Assembly: GCA_034409055.1 (NCBI GenBank)
Contig: DAOUMU010000198.1
Location: 1 to 19,055, forward strand
Reading direction: 5' to 3'
DNA from: DAOUMU01 sp034409055
GTDB taxonomy: Bacteria > Chloroflexota > Anaerolineae > 4572-78 > J111
Length of the DNA: 19,055 bases
Positions 1 to 8,300 of the stretch are shown here, in pieces. The notes under the pieces were generated by a model. It ran no database searches. It saw only the letters and a program-made list of their open reading frames with translations, and had not been told where the DNA came from. Position 1 is the stretch's first letter. Every line of letters begins with the position of its first letter. The translations under genes were made by a program, and so were the position numbers.

Positions 1-109
1 CACTCAGATAGTGATAGGCATACCTGCCCATATTTCGGGTTTTGGTTCGGAAACACTCATGGTAACCTTGCCAGAAGCTGTGCAATCGTTCAGGCAGTTC
101 CAGGCTCAT
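1..109 (-). CDS. IS701-like transposase, N-terminal fragment (runs off the left edge)
   Basis: Read on the minus strand from an ATG at 109, the frame stays open to the window edge and gives about 36 residues. They contain LPERLHSFWQGYHECF, a Thr/Lys/Arg-rich turn and a Tyr-rich YAYHYLS segment. This resembles the N-terminus of IS701-type DDE transposases, where an 'LPERLxxFWxxYxxCF' stretch is followed by 'YxxYHYLSGLL' (recalled from family knowledge, not searched). Only the start of the gene is in the window, so the catalytic residues cannot be seen and I cannot say whether it is intact. There is no well-spaced ribosome binding site. The frame is open upstream of 109, so a GTG or TTG start further upstream is possible. 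A second, unrelated IS lies 700 bp away, which marks this flank as an insertion hot spot. Confidence 0.6.
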   Translation of the reverse strand, partial: MSLELPERLHSFWQGYHECFRTKTRNMGRYAYHYLS

Positions 110-799
110 CTCCGGGGTAAGCCCCCATCGTGGTGGTGCCAAGAGGCTGTCGCTCTGGCTCGCCCCCACACCCGCCCCCTGCCTCTTGTGTTCCTCACCT
201 TCAGTCCTTTTTACACCTCTAAATGATTTCTTCCCGCCGGGTCTCTGGCCTCCTGAATGAATCCTGGAACGGCTGTTGGCACAAGGCAACCACGGCAGCC
301 GACACCGCACTTGACACCTCACTAACCGCCTAAGGTCCTCTCCCGAACCCCATACCATCCTCTCGCTCCTGTCTCCACCCAACCTTGTCGAAATCGAGCC
401 TCTATTTTCGTTACTTAGCCCCTCTACTACCCAGGACTGCACGGCCCCCCCAGTCACCATCACATTTGGCGACATCTCTACAATTCTGTGTTCCCGTCCA
501 ATCCACCCTATCAAAAGTATAATTATCCAGAGTTGGTTACGCATAATGGCCTCCTTATTCTCTATCAGCGTAACCAATCTCTGTTAGATTGTAAATATCC
601 TGCTCCTACAGGGGCGAAAAATGGCTGTCAAATGTGCCATTGTCAAGTTAAGGTAAGGTTAAGTTTTTGCCAGGTACAGGAGGATGGAGCGGAAAACACC
701 ACCTAAATAGCTCCACTGCGCTCCGCATTTAGGTGGAAATTTTCCGCTCATCTACCGCGTTGTTAGACAGGTGAAACAAATCAAAATTACTGTTCCTTC
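110..799. other. Gene-free stretch between two transposon genes
   Basis: No convincing gene is seen here. The part at 110-480 is C-rich on the plus strand and lacks coding-like reading frames. An open frame at 488-706 (72 codons) has no ribosome binding site, no recognisable family and an unremarkable composition, so it is not called. The stretch may include the untranslated 5' end of the IS701-like element, but without its other end no terminal repeat can be set. The one clear structure is the long hairpin at 683-752, described separately. Confidence 0.5.
683..752. repeat. Long imperfect hairpin (about 26-bp arms, 18-nt loop)
   Basis: The arms are 683-708 and 727-752. They pair over GAGCGGAAAA/TTTTCCGCTC and CCACCTAAAT/ATTTAGGTGG, with small bulges between the two blocks and near the outer end. 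The loop region (709-726) carries CTGCGCTCCGC. It lies about 57 bp outside the left target duplication of the IS4-type element, so it is not part of that IS. It could be a REP-type palindrome, a terminator-like structure or a small non-autonomous element. There is no T-run after it to support a standard intrinsic terminator. A second hairpin at 12567-12606 has different arms but a related loop. Confidence 0.75.
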
Positions 800-808
800 C
801 CAACCCCC
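800..808. repeat. Left target-site duplication of the IS4-type element
   Basis: CCAACCCCC at 800-808 directly abuts the left inverted repeat and is repeated exactly at 2118-2126 next to the right one. Nine base pairs is within the usual range for IS4-family elements. Confidence 0.9.
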
Positions 809-834
809 CTGATTGGCTGAGAAATTTAACATTA
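809..834. repeat. Left terminal inverted repeat of the IS
   Basis: This 26-bp end matches the reverse complement of 2092-2117 with one difference (G at 821 against A). Confidence 0.9.
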
Positions 835-843
835 TTAGTAAAG

Positions 844-2016
844 TCAATAGGTTCCAAAACAGGATACAAGCCACTGACGTTTAGGCTCGGCCGCTTTGCG
901 CCGTGAGGCAATGGCTGGCTGTGGGTCAGGTTTAGGGTCCAGTCCAAAAGGAGGCAAAACCGGCCAATTCTTACGAAATTGTTGACGTAGCCAGTACCAC
1001 CCTATTTTCAAATAACTCATGCCCCGGTCCCAGTGAGTATCTACCCAACGACGAGCTTCACGTTTGCCCACTTCAACGCCCACACTGGTGAAGTGAAGGG
1101 TAGCCACGGCCAAGACCAGGAATAAACGAGCAATGGCCTTGGGGTCAGCCAATTTGGTACTCTCAACCTGAAACCCAGCCGATTTGTCATCCAAAAAACC
1201 TTCTTCAATATCGAAACGGAGCGCATACTCATCCAAGGTGGTGACACTGGTTGGGACATCACTGATGATGTACCACGGCTCTTCCTCATCTGCTGGGTTG
1301 GCCAAAGCAATGTGAACCGGGCCAATGGTTTCGCCCAGAATATGAACATCATGATAAAAGTGGGCGTGACCTTTGGGCGGACAGAGTTTGGCAAAGTTAG
1401 CCACACTGCGGTCTGGTAAACGCACTTTGGTGCTCGCCTTGGCTCGCAGACGATACCCCCACTTGTTTTGGCGGCAGAATTTGACGAGTTGAGCATGCAC
1501 AAAGCCCCGGTCGGCCAACAAAACCACAGGCTGACCTTGGGGCAAAATCAAGCGCGCTTGTTTCAACACTATTTTGTAGGCCTGGTAGCTGACCGTGGTG
1601 CTGTGATGCTTCATCACCCGCCAGCTAACCGGAATGCTTCGGCCTCGATAAATGAGGGCCAAACGGATCAGAATATATCCATTTTTCAGATCAGAAACAT
1701 CCAAGGCCAGATAGAGGGTCTGATCCAAGGACCACTCGCTCAAAGCCGCCTGTAACAGGGGAAAATAGAACTTGATTGGCTTGACCCGAGGGTTATACAA
1801 CCAGCCTTGAAAACGACGTTGATGACTACTGGCATATTGGGCTTGGCTAATGACCACCTCCCCCCATTTGTTGAAATTCACTGTTTCGGTCAAGCATAAC
1901 CCGACCACTGCCCAGGCCAAGCCCATCAACCGGCGAACATCTCCAAAAATGGAGCGGGGGATGTGTTCACAGAAAGCAGCCAGGAGCGTCCCGTACAATT
2001 GCAGGCTATCTGTCAT
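844..2016 (-). CDS. IS4-family DDE transposase
   Basis: This 390-residue protein catalyses cut-and-paste transposition of the surrounding IS. The DDE triad is visible as D106 (in LALDVSDL), D169 (in LLADRGF) and E271. The third acidic residue sits in a perfect IS4 signature Y-(2)-R-(3)-E-(6)-K, formed by Y264, R267, E271 and K278. The length of 390 residues fits the family. The start is ATG at 2016, preceded by CTGGAG about 6 nt upstream, a reasonable ribosome binding site. The tail is basic (SRRKAAEPKRQW), as is common in transposases. No frameshift or internal stop is seen, so the enzyme is probably functional. The family call is firm; the IS4 subgroup is not assigned. Confidence 0.95.
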   Translation of the reverse strand: MTDSLQLYGTLLAAFCEHIPRSIFGDVRRLMGLAWAVVGLCLTETVNFNKWGEVVISQAQYASSHQRRFQGWLYNPRVKPIKFYFPLLQAALSEWSLDQTLYLALDVSDLKNGYILIRLALIYRGRSIPVSWRVMKHHSTTVSYQAYKIVLKQARLILPQGQPVVLLADRGFVHAQLVKFCRQNKWGYRLRAKASTKVRLPDRSVANFAKLCPPKGHAHFYHDVHILGETIGPVHIALANPADEEEPWYIISDVPTSVTTLDEYALRFDIEEGFLDDKSAGFQVESTKLADPKAIARLFLVLAVATLHFTSVGVEVGKREARRWVDTHWDRGMSYLKIGWYWLRQQFRKNWPVLPPFGLDPKPDPQPAIASRRKAAEPKRQWLVSCFGTY

Positions 2017-2091
2017 TTTTTCTCCAGTCGTGAATGGAAATTGGAGAAAGTATGCAACTTGGGGCTATTTTTGGCAATATTGTTCCAAGCC

Positions 2092-2117
2092 TAATGTTAA
2101 ATTTTTCAGCCAATCAG
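2092..2117. repeat. Right terminal inverted repeat of the IS
   Basis: This is the inverted partner of 809-834, matching at 25 of 26 positions, and it ends in CCAATCAG directly before the right target duplication. Confidence 0.9.
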
Positions 2118-2126
2118 CCAACCCCC
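2118..2126. repeat. Right target-site duplication of the IS4-type element
   Basis: CCAACCCCC is an exact copy of 800-808 and abuts the right inverted repeat. Confidence 0.9.
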
Positions 2127-2149
2127 TTAGATTAGATGTAATCGAGTGG

Positions 2150-2416
2150 ATGAAATTAAAAGTTAAACACCTGATATTAGCCCTCTTCTTTGCCTTTCTC
2201 ATCTGGACCGCCTCCTCTATTTACTCTATCGCTTCTTACGGTAACTACTCAAACGAAAAACCTGCGGATGGCATTGTGGTGTTGGGAGCGGCTGTTTTCG
2301 AAAATCAACCCTCACCTGTTTTTCGAGAACGAATTAATCACGCTACGTCGGTCATTTTACAGGTATGGTTCTTGAAATTGGGAAAACTGCTCCCAGCCAA
2401 ATATCGCCCAATTTGA
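2150..2416 (+). pseudogene. Truncated SanA/YdcF-like (DUF218) membrane protein
   Basis: The open frame gives 88 residues. They start with a hydrophobic anchor (HLILALFFAFLIWTA, about residues 7-21), followed by ADGIVVLGAAVFENQPSPVF and RERINHA. This is the hallmark start of the DUF218 domain in SanA/YdcF-type envelope proteins, which in E. coli SanA is linked to envelope permeability. The family normally has about 200 or more residues. Here the similarity stops after INHA, around 2345. Pieces such as SFYRYG and HFTGM appear in the other two frames just after, so a deletion or frameshift probably broke the gene. No good ribosome binding site is visible. The IS at 809-2117 ends 32 bp upstream. 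It was probably an envelope gene, now dead. Confidence 0.7.
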
Positions 2417-2449
2417 CCACCATCGATTAGACAAAAGGAGGAAATAACA

Positions 2450-3604
2450 ATGACAAATAATCATTCATCCGTACGCAGAATTTCAAGACGAGCATTTATC
2501 AAAATGTCCGCCGTCGCTGGTTTCTTGGCCGGATGCGGTCCGGTTCAGCAGTCGGCCACGACACCAACCGCCGAACCACCTACTCTCTCACCTACAGATA
2601 CACCTGTACCGACGCCTACTCCGGTCCCAACGGCCACCCCTGCGCCCACCGACATCCCTATCCCGGCCGTCTCCCCGACGGTCGAGGTGTCAGCCCGTCG
2701 CGCCGAGCTTATTAAAATCTATCCTGACGTACCAAGCAAGATAGTGCGTACCCATCACCCAGGGGTGTGGAGCGGCGACAAACTGGAACCCAATGCCCTC
2801 CGCCAGATGCTCAACGCTTCGATTACTGAATTGACCGGCTTGAATGATGCCACCGAAGCCTGGGCTGCCCTGTTTGCGCCAGAGGAGCGCATCGCCATCA
2901 AGGTCAACACCTTCAACAACAGCGTCATCTGGACGCACGCCCCGCTGGTCAATGCCGTGGTCGCCAGTCTCCTGGATGCCGGTATCCCCGCCGAACAGAT
3001 TTTTATTTATGACTCTTTAAGTGTATTCGAGGATGCGGGCTACGAGATCAATCAAGACGGTCCGGGTGTGCGTTGCATCAAGGAATCTGATTTTACCGGC
3101 GAGTGGAAAGTGGCCAGCAGTACCGCCCGCCTCAGCAGTATCTTACAGAGCTGCGATGCCTTAATCAATATGCCGGTTCTCAAGTCACACATGATTTGCG
3201 GCCTGACCTTTGCCTTGAAAAACCACTTTGGCTCTGTTTCCGTCCCTGGCATTCTCCACAGCCCGATAGACAAAACCATTCCTGAATTGAACGCGCTTTC
3301 GCCTATTAAGGACCGCACCCGCCTGATTATTGGCGACATCCTGGAAGCCAATATCCGGTTTAACAGCAGTTGGCCCTATTGGGAACCGGACTTGAAAGGT
3401 GATTCCATTCTTATGAGCTTCGACCCGGTTGCCCACGACGCGGTAGGGATGCAAATCCTTGAGCAGTTACAGGCCGAAAACGACGCCGCCCTGTCCTCGT
3501 TCCTCAGGGACAGAGCAACTTCATACCTGAAAATAGGGGCTGAGTTGGGCCTGGGCACCGACCAAGTGGACAATATGGACATGGCGGAAATTAAACTAGG
3601 GTAG
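2450..3604 (+). CDS. Tat-exported DUF362 lipoprotein
   Basis: This is a 384-residue exported protein of the DUF362 family, whose function is not established. Residues 12-29 form a twin-arginine signal (SRRAFIK) that runs into a lipobox, LAGC, with C29 as the predicted lipidated residue. Residues 32-76 are a Pro/Thr-rich spacer typical of Chloroflexota lipoproteins. The rest is the DUF362 domain, with the hallmark block CDALINMPVLKSHMICGLT followed by ALKNHFGSVS, and earlier IAIKVNTF. Tat export suggests that it folds, perhaps with a cofactor, before export. No ferredoxin-type cysteine cluster is visible. The start is ATG 2450, with AAGGAGG at 2435-2441. The stop is only 2 bp before the symporter start, so the two genes form an operon and are probably translationally coupled. 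Confidence 0.9.
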   Translation: MTNNHSSVRRISRRAFIKMSAVAGFLAGCGPVQQSATTPTAEPPTLSPTDTPVPTPTPVPTATPAPTDIPIPAVSPTVEVSARRAELIKIYPDVPSKIVRTHHPGVWSGDKLEPNALRQMLNASITELTGLNDATEAWAALFAPEERIAIKVNTFNNSVIWTHAPLVNAVVASLLDAGIPAEQIFIYDSLSVFEDAGYEINQDGPGVRCIKESDFTGEWKVASSTARLSSILQSCDALINMPVLKSHMICGLTFALKNHFGSVSVPGILHSPIDKTIPELNALSPIKDRTRLIIGDILEANIRFNSSWPYWEPDLKGDSILMSFDPVAHDAVGMQILEQLQAENDAALSSFLRDRATSYLKIGAELGLGTDQVDNMDMAEIKLG

Positions 3605-3606
3605 CC

Positions 3607-5016
3607 ATGCTATCCTCTATTCACCTCATCACGCTCATCGGTACTCTAATTCTAGCGACCGGCCTGGGCCTTTACTCCAAGCGGCGCGTGCATTCGGTCT
3701 ATGACTTCGCCGTCGGCGGCCGGACGATTACCGCGCCGGTAGTGGCCGGGACGATTGTCGGAACGTTGGTCGGTGGTGCATCGACGATTGGCACGGCGCA
3801 ATTGGCTTTTCAGTACGGTTTTAGCGCCTGGTGGTTTACCCTCGGTGGCGGGGTGGGCTGTCTGATTTTGGGGCTGTGGCTGGCCGGTCCACTACGCCGC
3901 TCCGGCGCGTCGACCGGACCGGGCTTTTTGGCCAGGGTGTATGGACGTTCGGCCGGCAGTCTGGCCACGTTGTTCTCTTCAATGGGGATTTTACTCAATG
4001 TCGTCGGGCAAATTCTGGCCGCAGTAGCCCTGTTGACCTCGATCCTGAACGTCACCCCACTGATGGCGGCCATTATGACGGTCCTGGTGATTATTGCTTA
4101 CGTGGTCTTTGGCGAGGTGTGGAGTACCGGCCTGGTCGGTTCGCTAAAGGTAGGGCTGTTGTACCTGTCAATGCTGGGGGTCGGCCTGTTGGCTTACCGG
4201 CTGGGCGGGGGTTGGTCAGGCTACCGAGCGACCTTTACCCCCTATCCCTGGTTCAGTCTGTTTGGCCGCGGCATCGGTCCGGACTTGGCCGCCGGATTTT
4301 CGTTAATTGTGGGCGTTTTATCAACCCAAACCTATTTGCAGGCGATGTTTTCGGGTCGGGATGTCAACACCTCTCGGCAGGGCGCGCTCATTTCGGCGGT
4401 CATCATTCCCCCGATTGGTCTGGCCGGTATTCTGGTGGGGCTATACATGCGGGCCACACTGCCGGAGATTGCCCCGCGCCAGGCGCTCCCGCTTTTCATT
4501 CTGCAACACCTGCCGGACTGGTTCGGCGGGCTGGTGCTGGCAACCCTCTTTATCGCCACCATCGGGACCGGTGCGGGGCTGGTGTTGGGCGTCAGCACCA
4601 TGTTCACCGAGGATCTCTATAAAAAACACCTCGCGCCCAACGCATCTGACCGGCAACTGCTGCGCGTGTCCAGACTGGCTGTGGTCTGTTTCACCGGGCT
4701 GGGGCTGCTATTTGTAAGCGGTAATCTCAACTCGCTCATTCTGGAATGGAGCTTTTTATCGATGGGGCTGCGCGGCGCCACCATCTGCTTGCCGCTGCTC
4801 GGTGCAATTTTTATGCGGGGAAGGATCAACCCCAGGGCCGGGGTGCTGGCTATTGGCCTGGGACCGTTGAGCGCCAGCGGGTGGGCCGTTGTGGGCCGGT
4901 CGGAGCTTGACCCGCTTTACGTAGGGCTATCAGTGAGCCTGGCGACGCTGCTGATTGGCAGTGTGCTGCCAGGTCCCAAAACGAATCGTGAGCGAGGCAA
5001 AAGTGTAATAGAATAA
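3607..5016 (+). CDS. Sodium:solute symporter family (SSS) transporter
   Basis: This 469-residue integral membrane protein has about 12-13 hydrophobic segments. It would import a small solute using a sodium or similar ion gradient; the substrate cannot be told from sequence. Family features include an N-terminal helix followed by the VGGRTI loop, a Gly-rich GTLVGGASTIGTAQLAFQYG segment of the SSS TM2 type, and LSTQTYLQAMFSGRD, which matches the conserved 'QxYxQR..saRd' region of PutP/PanF-like proteins. The start is ATG 3607, 2 bp after the stop of the DUF362 gene. There is no strong ribosome binding site of its own, which fits translational coupling. GC content is high and even, and no frameshift is seen. 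The pairing suggests that the lipoprotein and transporter act together at the envelope, which is inference. Confidence 0.9.
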   Translation: MLSSIHLITLIGTLILATGLGLYSKRRVHSVYDFAVGGRTITAPVVAGTIVGTLVGGASTIGTAQLAFQYGFSAWWFTLGGGVGCLILGLWLAGPLRRSGASTGPGFLARVYGRSAGSLATLFSSMGILLNVVGQILAAVALLTSILNVTPLMAAIMTVLVIIAYVVFGEVWSTGLVGSLKVGLLYLSMLGVGLLAYRLGGGWSGYRATFTPYPWFSLFGRGIGPDLAAGFSLIVGVLSTQTYLQAMFSGRDVNTSRQGALISAVIIPPIGLAGILVGLYMRATLPEIAPRQALPLFILQHLPDWFGGLVLATLFIATIGTGAGLVLGVSTMFTEDLYKKHLAPNASDRQLLRVSRLAVVCFTGLGLLFVSGNLNSLILEWSFLSMGLRGATICLPLLGAIFMRGRINPRAGVLAIGLGPLSASGWAVVGRSELDPLYVGLSVSLATLLIGSVLPGPKTNRERGKSVIE

Positions 5017-5304
5017 GTCAAAACCAACTCCGACCGCTAACCGCGGGTGGTCGTGACCCTGGCTATATCTTTTTTCCTTTTGCGGTCGTGAGGTCTATAA
5101 TAGCTACAGATGCTGGATACAATAATGCGTACAAGCCACAGCCACTTATCCTCGCCCGAAGCGCTCATGGGTAGCCAAAGGTGCTTCGGACTGTGTTAGG
5201 AGCGTACCGCGCCGGGGAACCTGACGCTACAGTAGCTGGTGCTATACAGGAGCAGGTGGCCCAGAAACCACAAGGTTAGCGGTAGTATGCAAGGGGAGGT
5301 AGGA
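5017..5304 (+). promoter_or_regulatory. Promoter and long leader of the NACHT gene
   Basis: This 288-bp spacer has no convincing gene. A perfect -10 hexamer TATAAT lies at 5096-5101, without a clear -35 box at 16-18 bp. It would start transcription near 5108 and leave a leader of about 195 nt. The leader holds a hairpin with 7-bp arms CCGAAGC (5156-5162) and GCTTCGG (5183-5189), and a possible 22-codon open frame starting at ATG 5125. AAGGGGAGG at 5291-5299 lies 5 nt before ATG 5305 and decides that start over upstream in-frame codons, including one at 5239. Confidence 0.5.
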
Positions 5305-8300
5305 ATGTCTGGCATCGTTGAGAATCCAAGGGGCCTGGAGCTACCGTCTGGCGCAGCCGACATTTTGCAAGAGATGTTTGCCGATTATGGACGAGTGGTC
5401 ATCAAACAAGAGTTCGGCGGGGGTTTGAGCGGCAGCCGGGTCTTTCTAGTACGCCCTATCCGGATTGAGGCTGAAGAAGACCGGCCCGAACTGCCGGTCG
5501 TGGTCAAATTAGCCCCGGTTGGTCTGATTCAGAAAGAATGGCGAGCCTACCAGCGTCACATTCGACACCGGCTAATGGGCATTGCCGAGGTCAGAGGAAA
5601 ACCGGTAGTGCTCCCTGGCAGCGGCTGGGGTGGGCTATGTTACCCCTTGCTGGGCGGTGGCACTTTTGAGGTGGTCACTCTAAATCAGTATTGTCGAGAG
5701 GCCCGGCTGGAAGACATTGAGTTTGTCTTGGGCCGCCTGCTGAAGATCATCGAGCAGATGATCCGGCTGAGTCGGCCTTATCCTGAATTTCATCTTCGCG
5801 CCAGTTATGACCGGCTATTGCCGGTCAACTTGCTGATTGAGCCTTGTTCACTGCCGTTGGCGGTGCGGCCAACGCTGATCAAGCCAGAAGCTCTGCCAGC
5901 CGAGCCGCTCCAGCCCGGCGATTATCTGCGCCTGGAAGGCTTTACCATCACCGAAGTTGAACCAACTGAACAAACAGTTACGCTCAATCTGTCCGGTACA
6001 ATCGAGGGACCGGCTGCCTCGTACCGCCTGCGCCTGTACGGAGTTGAGGGCATCGCTATAGACCAGGTTGACCAGATAATGCCGCCGCTGGAGGGGGTGG
6101 TTATCGAGACCTGCCTGGGTCGGTTGCGAACCGAAGCACAAGCGGCCTTGGGCCAGAGCCTCGACCTGGCTGCGGCGACCGTGCCTTTGCCGGATGGGAG
6201 AAGCTTGCCCAATCCGCTGGCCAGGCTGGCGGAGCTGCTGGACGAGACGCGGGACGTCAAATTGGGCCGGGTGCACGGCGATATGAACCTGGAGAATATT
6301 CTGGTCGATCCGGAGGTGCGAGATGTGAACCTGATTGACTTTTCCGAGGCGAGGCGAGATCACGTCTTGCACGACTTTCTGCACTTGGAGATGGAGGTGA
6401 TGACCAAGCTGATCCCAGAAATCCTGCATCAGCACCGATTGCCGGCCGGGTCCACTATCCTTCAACTCTACGAACAGTTGCACCAGCTCACCTTCCACGC
6501 CGGTGACTTTAAGCCTCAATTGCCCCACTCTGGTCTGGCAAAACCATTCACCATCCTGCAGACCATCCGCCAGACAGCCCGCCGCTATCTGCTAGATTAT
6601 TACGATTGCAGCGAGTATTACCAGGGTCTGACCCTCTACCTGTTGGGGGCGCTGAAGTTCAAAGATTTGAGTGACGCGCCCAAAGCACCATTGCCCAAAC
6701 AGGTAGCCTTTTGGGGAGCGGCGACACTGGTCGGGATGCTCAGTAGCGAGGGGGTTGAGGAGGTACAGCGGTCATCCCCCATTAAGAACGAGGCGGCTGT
6801 TTCTTTGTCACCGGCGATGATGACCCCTGCACCTCCCCAAAGAAGAGAAAGCCCGCTCGAAAGAAGGTCGAGAGAAGTGACCCTGGGCCAGAAACTGGCC
6901 AACCTGTTGGCCGGTGGTAGAAATGAAAGCCGCGATCGGCAAAACCGGCAGGCGATGCTCAAACTGGTCAAAGATTTCTGGGTCAAGGGAGTGCTGGAAA
7001 GCTCGCTGCACGGAGCAGCCCTGATTGAACTTGGCCTGGAGGCCCGTCCGGAGGCGGTTGATCGCCCCTGGGAGATGGTGCTGCAAACTCCTGACCTGCC
7101 CCACCTCTCTATCCCGGCCGGCACAAAAATGGTGGATGTTTTTAACGAACTGGACCGTTCTCTGCTCATCTTGGGCGAGCCGGGGTCGGGTAAAACGACG
7201 ATGCTACTGGAATTAGCCCGCGATTTAATCGACCGGGCCGAACAAGACCCGGCCCAGCCTATGCCGATAGTTTTCAATCTTTCTTCGTGGGCCGAGTCCC
7301 GGTCACCGCTGGCCGAATGGCTGGTAGACGAACTCAACACCAAATACAATATTCCAAAGAAGATAGCCCGGCCCTGGGTCGAGACTGACGCGTTGCTGCT
7401 CCTGCTTGATGGATTGGACGAAGTGGCCCCGAAGTGGCGGGCAGCCTGCGTCCAGGCCATTAACCAGTTCCGCCAGGAGCATCTGGTCCCGATAGTGGTC
7501 TGCTGTCGCGTTGCCGATTACGAAACGCTAACTGTCCGCCTCAAACTTCAAGGAGCCGTACTCTTGCAACCGCTCACGTCTCAGCAGGTGAAGGCATATC
7601 TTGATGGAGTAGGCCCGGAACTGGTTGCCGTACAGACCATGCTCCAAGAAGATGCGACATTGCAGGAGTTGACCCAAACGCCTCTGATGCTGAGCGTTAT
7701 GACCCTGGCTTATCGAGGGCTGCCGGTGGAGGACTTACCTCCCTTTGAGACGACCGAAGCCCGCCGCCGGCATTTATTTGATACTTATTTGCAGCGGATG
7801 TTTGAGCGTCGGGGGGCTGATGACCGCTACTCGCCACAAGAAACGACTATCCAGCTATCGTGGCTGGCCAAAAAGATGTCGGCACAAGCGCAGACCGTAT
7901 TTTTAATTGAGCAGTTGCAGCCCGGTTGGCTGCCAAGCCGAGGGCAACGGTGGGCGTACACGCTGGGTTCTCGCATAATAAGCGCCTTCGTACCCGCGAT
8001 TGTTTTGGGCTTGGTTTTATTGAATTTCCCGGTTTCTTGTTTATCTATTAACCTGCCCGTTGGTTTAATAATTGGCGTAATTGATGGGATACGCCTGGAC
8101 CGAAGTGAGCAGCGTGCAAAATCCGGGGCAAAAAGGAAATCAAGCTTTTGGTCGCCGGTCGGCAATGTTCTGGGCTTGGGGGTAACGTTTTGGCTTGCAG
8201 CCTGGCTCATCGGAATTCTGATTGGCCACGCCGCCTTTGAGTGGACGACGGGTTTAGTTCTGGCCGTCTTTCCGGGCTTGCTTTTTGGACTGCTTTTTGG

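Larger units (their letters stand above)
809..2117 (-). mobile_element. Complete IS4-family insertion sequence, 1309 bp
   Basis: The element is bounded by terminal inverted repeats at 809-834 and 2092-2117 that match at 25 of 26 positions, starting CTGATTGGCTGA from each outer end. It is flanked by the exact 9-bp duplication CCAACCCCC (800-808 and 2118-2126). It contains a single transposase gene on the minus strand (844-2016) with all expected catalytic residues. The nearly perfect repeats, exact duplication and intact gene indicate a recent and possibly still active insertion. The right end lies 32 bp before the start codon of a truncated SanA-like gene, so the insertion may have separated that gene from its promoter. 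Confidence 0.93.

Noticed and set aside
488..706. Open frame of 72 codons
   Set aside because: It has no ribosome binding site and no recognisable domain, and it overlaps the left arm of the hairpin at 683-752.
755..772. GTTAGAC at 761-767 beside a hairpin, resembling an integron attC core
   Set aside because: No matching RYYYAAC inverse core is found on the other side of the hairpin, and there is no cassette array or integrase in the window.
3831..4622. 263-codon plus-strand frame inside the symporter gene
   Set aside because: It is a GC-rich shadow frame. The symporter frame has the membrane helices and family motifs.
5239..5304. Longer N-terminus for the NACHT protein starting at 5239
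   Set aside because: ATG 5305 has AAGGGGAGG 5 nt upstream, while the extra 22 codons include that binding site and look non-coding.
5848..6528. Antisense open frames within the kinase-like domain
   Set aside because: They lie opposite conserved HGD and IDF motifs of the real gene and show no family features.
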